Shown: piece by piece, positions 6,334-9,854 of the stretch | Layout: the number at the start of each line of letters is the position of its first letter | Position numbering within the stretch: the first letter of the stretch is position 1 | Program-made: the position numbers and the translations under genes | Origin: Solirubrobacter sp044865965 | GTDB taxonomy: Bacteria > Actinomycetota > Thermoleophilia > Solirubrobacterales > Solirubrobacteraceae | Direction of reading: 5' to 3' | Assembly: GCA_044865965.1 (NCBI GenBank) | Contig: JBIOTP010000059.1 | Coordinates: 1-9,854, forward strand | Length of the DNA stretch: 9,854 nt | Notes under the pieces: model-generated | Database searches by the model: none | Seen by the model: the letters and a program-made list of their open reading frames with translations, nothing else | Told to the model about the DNA's origin: nothing

Positions 6334-7659
6334 TTACTGAGGCCACGCGAACAACCGGTCCGGGTCGAAGCGGCCCTTGACGTCCGCGAGCCGCTCGTAG
6401 TTCGCGCCGTAGTACGCGCGCCGCCAGCCCTTCAGTCCCGGGTCGGCGTAGTTCTGGTAGGCCTCGCCGTTGCCGGCCCGGGCGAGCGCGCGGCGGGCGC
6501 CGGCGACCCAGGCGAGCGCGCGGCGGGTGTCCGCCGCGTCGAAGTATGTGAGCGCCTGCACGGAGAAGAGCGCGTCGCGGTGCACGAACGCGGTCGCGTC
6601 GTTGCGCACGCGGTTGATCGCCCCGCCGTGGGCGTCGAGCAGCAGCGAGCCGCCGCGCGCGAGCCGCGCCAGCGCCGCCCGGTCGCCGGCGCCGAGCGGA
6701 CGCGACACGTATGCCGACGCGGCGGCGAAGCGCGCGTGTGGCGGCGGGTTCCCGCCGGCCCAGCGGCGCATCAGCGCCAGGTAGTCCTCCTCGCCGGTCT
6801 CGATCGCCCCGCCCGACGCCGCGAGCGGCGCCGCCAGCCGGCGCAGCGCGGCCGCGGACCCGCGGAACTGCCCGATCGCGCTCGTCTCGCCCGGGCCGAG
6901 TCGCAGCACCGACGTGAGCCGCGGGTCGGCATGCGGCGCCCAGGCCTGCCAGGCGGCGAGCGCCCGCTCCGCGTCGGGCCACGTGCAACGCAGCCACGCT
7001 GCGCGCCCGGCGGGGTGCACGCGCAGCGTGAACCGGGTCGCCACGCCGACCACGCCGCCACCGCCGCGGCACGCCCAGAACAGGTCGGCGCTCGTGTTCG
7101 CGTCGCAGCGATGGAGCCGGCCGTCCGCGGTCACGAGCTCCACCGCGACCACGTTGTCGCACGTCAGCCCGCGGTCGCGCGCCGCGAGCCCCATCCCGCC
7201 GCCGAGCGCCAGCCCGCCCAGCGCGACCGAGGGGCACGAGCCCGCCGGCGCCGTCACCCCGCGCCGCGCGAGCGCGGCGTACACGTCGATGAGGTGGGCG
7301 CCCGGACCGACATGCGCATGGCCGCCGCGCAGCGAGACCGCGTTCAGCCGCCGCAGGTCGAGCACCACGCCGTCCGCGACCGTGCTCGCGCCCGAGTACG
7401 AATGCCCGCCGGAGCGGACCGCGAGCGGGGTCCCGGTCCGCGCCGCCCAGCGCACGGTCGCGCGCACGTCGGCGGAGTCGAGCGCCTCCACGACGGCGAG
7501 CGGCCGGCGCGCCTGCCAGCGCTCGTCGAAGGCGAGGCCGCGCGAGTCGCGCGGCCGGCGGACCGGGCCGCGGACCGCGCGGCGCAGGTCGCCGATGGGG
7601 TCGCGCCGCGCGAACGCGAGCGCCGCGGTGACGATCAGCAGGTCGCGCCGGGTGAGCAC
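6334..7659 (-). CDS. FAD-dependent oxidase, berberine-bridge-enzyme type, with probable Tat signal
   Basis: The protein has 441 residues in the usual order: an FAD_binding_4 domain (about 50-215) and a C-terminal BBE segment containing YQNYADPGLKGW and YYGANYERL..VK..FDPDRLF. His86 (RSGGHSYSG) and Cys142 (AGSCPSVALGG) match the two residues that bind FAD covalently in bicovalent BBE-like oxidases. The N-terminus MLTRRDLLIVTAALAFA has a twin arginine and a short hydrophobic run, consistent with a Tat signal, although the hydrophobic part is short. Relatives oxidise alcohols, sugars or phenolic compounds with O2, producing H2O2. The GTG start is fixed from above because an in-frame TGA lies immediately before it; no Shine-Dalgarno is seen. 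It is the first gene of the operon ending at 3541. Export would separate it from its cytosolic neighbours, which is a puzzle. Confidence 0.92.
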   Translation of the reverse strand: MLTRRDLLIVTAALAFARRDPIGDLRRAVRGPVRRPRDSRGLAFDERWQARRPLAVVEALDSADVRATVRWAARTGTPLAVRSGGHSYSGASTVADGVVLDLRRLNAVSLRGGHAHVGPGAHLIDVYAALARRGVTAPAGSCPSVALGGLALGGGMGLAARDRGLTCDNVVAVELVTADGRLHRCDANTSADLFWACRGGGGVVGVATRFTLRVHPAGRAAWLRCTWPDAERALAAWQAWAPHADPRLTSVLRLGPGETSAIGQFRGSAAALRRLAAPLAASGGAIETGEEDYLALMRRWAGGNPPPHARFAAASAYVSRPLGAGDRAALARLARGGSLLLDAHGGAINRVRNDATAFVHRDALFSVQALTYFDAADTRRALAWVAGARRALARAGNGEAYQNYADPGLKGWRRAYYGANYERLADVKGRFDPDRLFAWPQ

Positions 7660-7677
7660 TCAGGCGACTCTATGGCT

Positions 7678-7718
7678 GCCGGCGAACTGCGGGCATTGAG
7701 GAGGGGGACGCGGCCGGC
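7678..7718 (+). repeat. 41-bp direct repeat, copy 1
   Basis: This 41-bp unit begins and ends with GCCGGC and contains a TTGAGGAGGGGGACG core. It is identical to the sequence at 7730-7770, with an 11-base spacer between copies. It lies about 20 bases upstream of the oxidase GTG. On the minus strand it would be in the leader transcript. Slippage, a paired regulatory site or part of a wider repeat family are all possible. Confidence 0.9.
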
Positions 7719-7729
7719 CGATTCGCGCC

Positions 7730-7770
7730 GCCGGCGAACTGCGGGCATTGAGGAGGGGGACGCGGCCGGC
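7730..7770 (+). repeat. 41-bp direct repeat, copy 2
   Basis: Exact second copy of the 7678-7718 unit, 52 bp away. Partial similarity (TTCGCG) continues just past both copies, suggesting the duplicated segment was originally somewhat longer than 41 bp. Confidence 0.9.
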
Positions 7771-7821
7771 TTTTCGCGAAGCGCGGCCGTTTCTCGAGCG
7801 CGCGGTGGGCGGTGGCCTGCA

Positions 7822-7844
7822 AAGGTACGAATAATTCATACCTT
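7822..7844. promoter_or_regulatory. AT-rich 23-bp dyad, candidate operator
   Basis: Two half-sites of the form AAGGTAYGAA face each other across three bases (7822-7831 and 7835-7844), with a single mismatched pair. Overlapping pairings TACGAA/TTCGTA (7826-7831, 7843-7848) and GGTGGC/GCCACC (7811-7816, 7850-7855) extend the symmetry outward. An AT-rich island with dyad symmetry in so GC-rich a setting, 160-190 bases upstream of the first gene of an operon, suggests a regulator-binding site. No adjacent regulator gene exists, so the protein is unknown. No T-run follows either side, so it does not look like an intrinsic terminator. Confidence 0.5.
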
Positions 7845-7905
7845 CGTAAGCCACCCGTCCGCCGCCTCCGCGACCAACGTCAAGCTTCGGCGATAATCGC
7901 GCCGT

Positions 7906-7930
7906 GAGGCCGGTGTAGGGTCGAGGCCTC
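7906..7930 (-). terminator. Weak candidate terminator stem downstream of the PAS-GGDEF gene
   Basis: GAGGCC (7906-7911) and GGCCTC (7925-7930) can pair across a 13-base loop about 75-100 bases after the stop at 8003. No U-tract follows on the minus strand, and the second arm is itself part of a local palindrome. This is a hairpin of uncertain meaning. Confidence 0.2.
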
Positions 7931-8002
7931 GTCAATTAGGCCCTCGCGCGGCCGAATCGTCACTTCAGGCTCCTCCTCACCTGCCCGCCGTCCGCCCGCG
8001 CC

Positions 8003-8931
8003 TCACCGCCGCCTCGCCTTCGCGGCATACATGGCAGCGTCCGCCCGCTCCAACAACCCGCCCGCATTACCCGCGTCCGCCGGGAACACGGCCAGCCCGA
8101 CCGACGCCCGCACGCTCGCCTCCCGCCCGTCGAGCCCAAGAGGAGCGGCGAGCGCCTCCATCACGCGCCGGCGCGTGTCGTGCGCGGCACCCGAGCCGGC
8201 CTCGACGTCGGTCAGCACCGGCGCAGCCGGCGCGCGACCTCGCGCAGCGCCTCGTCGCCCGCGGCGTGCCCGAAGACGTCGTTGACCGCCTTGAAGCCGT
8301 CGAGGTCCAGCATCAACAGCGCCACGGAACGCCCCCGCCCCGCCGCGCGGGCGAGCGCGGGCCCGAGCGCGCGCCGGTTCGCCAGCCCCGTCAGGGCGTC
8401 GGTGTCGGCCTCGTGGCGCGTGCGCCGGTCCTGCTCGATGCGCGCGGTGACGTCCTCGAACGTGGCCACCACGCCGTACACGCGGTCGTCCTCGATCAGC
8501 GGACCGGCGTTGACCTCGACCCACAGCAGCGCACCGTCGCGGCGCAGGGCGCGCACGAGGGCGCCACGGACCGTCTCGCCGCGCATCGCGCGCACGATCG
8601 GCATCTGCTCGTCGTCGATCGGCCGCCCGGTCTCGTCGAGCACGACCGTCGGGATCGCGCTCAGCGGCGCGCCGACCATCTCCTCCACGGAGACGCCGAT
8701 GTGCCGCGCCGCCGCCTCGTTGGCGAGCACGACCCGCAGGTCGGTGTCGACGACCAGCACGCCCTCCTGCAGGCCGGCGACGATCGCACGGTTGAGCCGC
8801 TCGGAGTCCCGGAGGCTGCGCTCCCGGAGCCGGTGGTCCATGACGCCCGTGAACGCGGCGATCGCGGCGCGGCCCCCGAGCGGCGCCACCTGCGCCCGCC
8901 ACCATCTGCCGTCCCCGCCGCGCAACTCCAT
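8003..8931 (-). pseudogene. Broken PAS-GGDEF (diguanylate cyclase-type) gene lacking the GGDEF motif
   Basis: The first frame starts at ATG 8931 and stops at 8212 (239 residues). It contains what looks like the tail of one PAS domain (residues 1-43), a full PAS domain (about 44-168), and the first half of a GGDEF domain: DALTGLANRR, then LMLDLDGFKAVNDVFGHAAGDEAL and REVARRLRR. The rest of the domain follows in another frame, from about 8218 to the stop at 8003: VLTDVEAG, ASVGLAVFP, and LLERADAAMYAAK. Joining the frames brings RRLRR next to VLTDV, where a normal domain has roughly 20 more residues including RxGGDEF. The active-site segment is therefore absent and the frame shifted by the same event. 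The product cannot make c-di-GMP. The gene begins 26 bases after the carboxylase stop; an in-frame TAG upstream prevents a longer N-terminus. An assembly error at a GC-rich spot is an alternative. Confidence 0.82.
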
Positions 8932-8957
8932 CGACCGCGGCCGCGCAGCCTACCGCA

Positions 8958-9854
8958 TTACACCGGAATCACGCCATGCCGCCGCCACGGGCGGTCGACG
9001 CGCTTGCCCCGGGCCAGCTCCAGCGCCCGGATGATCGTCGGCCGCGTCTCGCGCGGGTCGATCACGTCGTCGATCATGCCGTTGCGCGCGGCCACGTAGA
9101 CGTCGATCAGCCCCTGGTAGTCGGCGATCAGGTCGGCGCGCTTCGCGGCCGGGTCCTCGGCCTCCTCCACCTGCTTGCGGAAGACGATCTCCACCGCGCC
9201 CTCGGCGCCCATCACCGAGATCTCCGCGCTCGGCCAGGCGACGATCAGGTCGGGCTCGTAGGCGCGGCCGTTCATCACGTAGTAGCCGGCGCCGTAGGCC
9301 TTGCGGATCACGACCGTCACCTTCGGCACCGTGGCGGCGGCCACGGCGTGCAGCATCTTCGCCCCGTGGCGGATGATCCCCGCCGCCTCGACCTTCGTGC
9401 CGACCATGAAGCCCGGCACGTCCACGAGGAAGACCAAAGGGATCGCGAACGCGTCGCACAGCGTCACGAAGCGCGCGGCCTTGTCAGCCGAGTCGTTGTC
9501 CAGGATGCCGCCGAGCTGGCGCGGCTGGGAGCCGACGATGCCGACCGGCCGCCCGCCCATGCGCGCCAGGCAGGTGATGATCGTGCGCGCCCACTTCGGC
9601 TTCAGGTCGAGCCACGCCCCATGGTCCACGATCCGCCGGATCACGTCGTACATGTCGTACGGCTGCCGGTTGGACGGCGGCAGCACGTCGAGCAGCTCGT
9701 CGTCACTCCGGTCGACGGGGGCGGACACCGGCCGCACCGGCAGCGGCTCCTCGCAGTGCGACGGGAAGTACGACAGGTACTCCTTCACCCGCGCGATGCA
9801 CTCCTCGTCGTCGGCCACCTCGAGGTCGCCGACGCCGGACTTGCGGCAGTGCAC
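8958..9854 (-). CDS. Acyl-CoA carboxylase carboxyltransferase (beta) subunit, N-terminus outside window
   Basis: Only the C-terminal 298 or so residues are visible; the 5' end lies beyond the right edge and the GTG at 9854 is probably internal. Visible hallmarks of the biotin-dependent carboxyltransferase fold are a linker with LPPSNRQPYDMYDVIRRIVD (58-77), QPRQLGGILDNDSADKAARF (110-129), the LVDVPGFMVG loop (143-152), and RKAYGAGYYVM (184-194) followed by AWPSAEISVMGAEGAVEIVF. The glycine-rich segments stabilise the CoA thioester enolate. It transfers CO2 from carboxybiotin to propionyl-CoA, acetyl-CoA or a related acyl-CoA; sequence alone does not show which. The alpha (biotin carboxylase/carrier) partner is not in the window. 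It is followed on the same strand by the broken PAS-GGDEF gene. Confidence 0.93.
   Translation of the reverse strand: MHCRKSGVGDLEVADDEECIARVKEYLSYFPSHCEEPLPVRPVSAPVDRSDDELLDVLPPSNRQPYDMYDVIRRIVDHGAWLDLKPKWARTIITCLARMGGRPVGIVGSQPRQLGGILDNDSADKAARFVTLCDAFAIPLVFLVDVPGFMVGTKVEAAGIIRHGAKMLHAVAAATVPKVTVVIRKAYGAGYYVMNGRAYEPDLIVAWPSAEISVMGAEGAVEIVFRKQVEEAEDPAAKRADLIADYQGLIDVYVAARNGMIDDVIDPRETRPTIIRALELARGKRVDRPWRRHGVIPV

Larger units (their letters stand above)
7660..8002. other. Gene-free intergenic region upstream of the FAD oxidase operon
   Basis: No convincing gene is present in these 343 bases. A minus-strand frame of 91 codons (7660-7935) reads through it, but its composition is low-complexity, the repeat copies fall in different frames, and I do not accept it. 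The region holds the 41-bp direct repeats, an AT-rich dyad, and GC-rich palindromes at 7890-7900 (GCGATAATCGC) and 7922-7931 (CGAGGCCTCG). Minus-strand TTGACG hexamers occur at 7930-7935 and 7878-7883, but neither has a good -10 at normal spacing. Since both flanking genes are on the minus strand, this should contain the operon promoter. Confidence 0.6.

Noticed and set aside
5462..7237. Minus-strand open frame continuing upstream of the CoA-transferase-family gene (967 codons in total)
   Set aside because: Upstream of 5461 it is Arg/Ala/Gly-rich low-complexity sequence antisense in frame to the BKACE and oxidase genes, a result of high GC. The real protein begins at the GTGA overlap.
7678..7770. 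CRISPR array or insertion-sequence remnant
   Set aside because: Only two copies with an 11-base spacer, no cas genes, no transposase, no terminal inverted repeats or target-site duplication.
7822..7855. Intrinsic terminator at the AT-rich dyad
   Set aside because: The stem is AT-rich and no T-run follows on either strand.
5686..7896. Plus-strand open frame of 736 codons
   Set aside because: Shadow of the BKACE and oxidase genes; composition is Arg/Ala/Val/His-rich with no domain pattern.
7660..7935. Minus-strand 91-codon frame directly before the oxidase start
   Set aside because: It shares the oxidase frame and stops with TGA just before the oxidase GTG, but it is low-complexity, has no Shine-Dalgarno, and the duplicated 41-bp units are read in different frames within it. 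An interrupted N-terminal extension of the oxidase is unlikely because the Tat-like leader fits the GTG at 7659.

Overview
The window is very GC-rich, with strong G/C bias at third codon positions, many GTG/TTG starts and short or overlapping gene junctions. The protein families present (a DUF2804 protein, a TetR regulator of actinobacterial type, a P450, CoA-ester enzymes) suggest an actinobacterium, perhaps of the Thermoleophilia/Solirubrobacterales type. That placement is inferred from composition and remembered family likeness, not from a database search. I see no rRNA, tRNA, CRISPR array, insertion sequence or phage gene.

Left part (1-3602). A minus-strand pair, a nitrilase-superfamily amidohydrolase followed by a TetR regulator that runs off the left edge, is joined by a one-base stop/start overlap. 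A 10-bp-arm inverted repeat of TetR-operator type lies 20 bases upstream of the nitrilase start. Divergent from this pair is a plus-strand unit: a DUF2804 protein of unknown function and a cytochrome P450, one base apart. The leader of the DUF2804 gene holds a duplicated 23-bp repeat and a 28-codon upstream frame that ends in a GTGA overlap with the DUF2804 start.

Centre (3541-7659). A minus-strand operon, read from high to low coordinates, contains a berberine-bridge-type FAD oxidase with a probable Tat leader, a beta-keto acid cleavage enzyme (BKACE, formerly DUF849), a class III CoA-transferase family protein with alpha-methylacyl-CoA racemase residues, and a two-hotdog acyl-CoA thioesterase. 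Gene gaps are 12 nt, a 4-nt overlap and 34 nt. The last gene converges on the P450 and overlaps it by 62 bp. The set could oxidise an alcohol or hydroxy acid, cleave the resulting beta-keto acid against acetyl-CoA, epimerise the acyl-CoA and hydrolyse it. The substrate is unknown.

Intergenic stretch (7660-8002). About 340 bases without a convincing gene hold an exact 41-bp direct repeat (two copies, 52-bp period), an AT-rich 23-bp dyad and some GC-rich palindromes. This is probably the regulatory region of the centre operon.

Right part (8003-9854). The C-terminal half of an acyl-CoA carboxylase carboxyltransferase (beta) subunit enters from the right edge. It is followed by a broken PAS-GGDEF gene whose GGDEF active-site segment is missing at a frameshifted junction near 8210-8225. 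The most unusual points are this excised active site, the BKACE/racemase/thioesterase/oxidase cassette and the repeat-bearing intergenic region. Nothing here proves a wholly new system.
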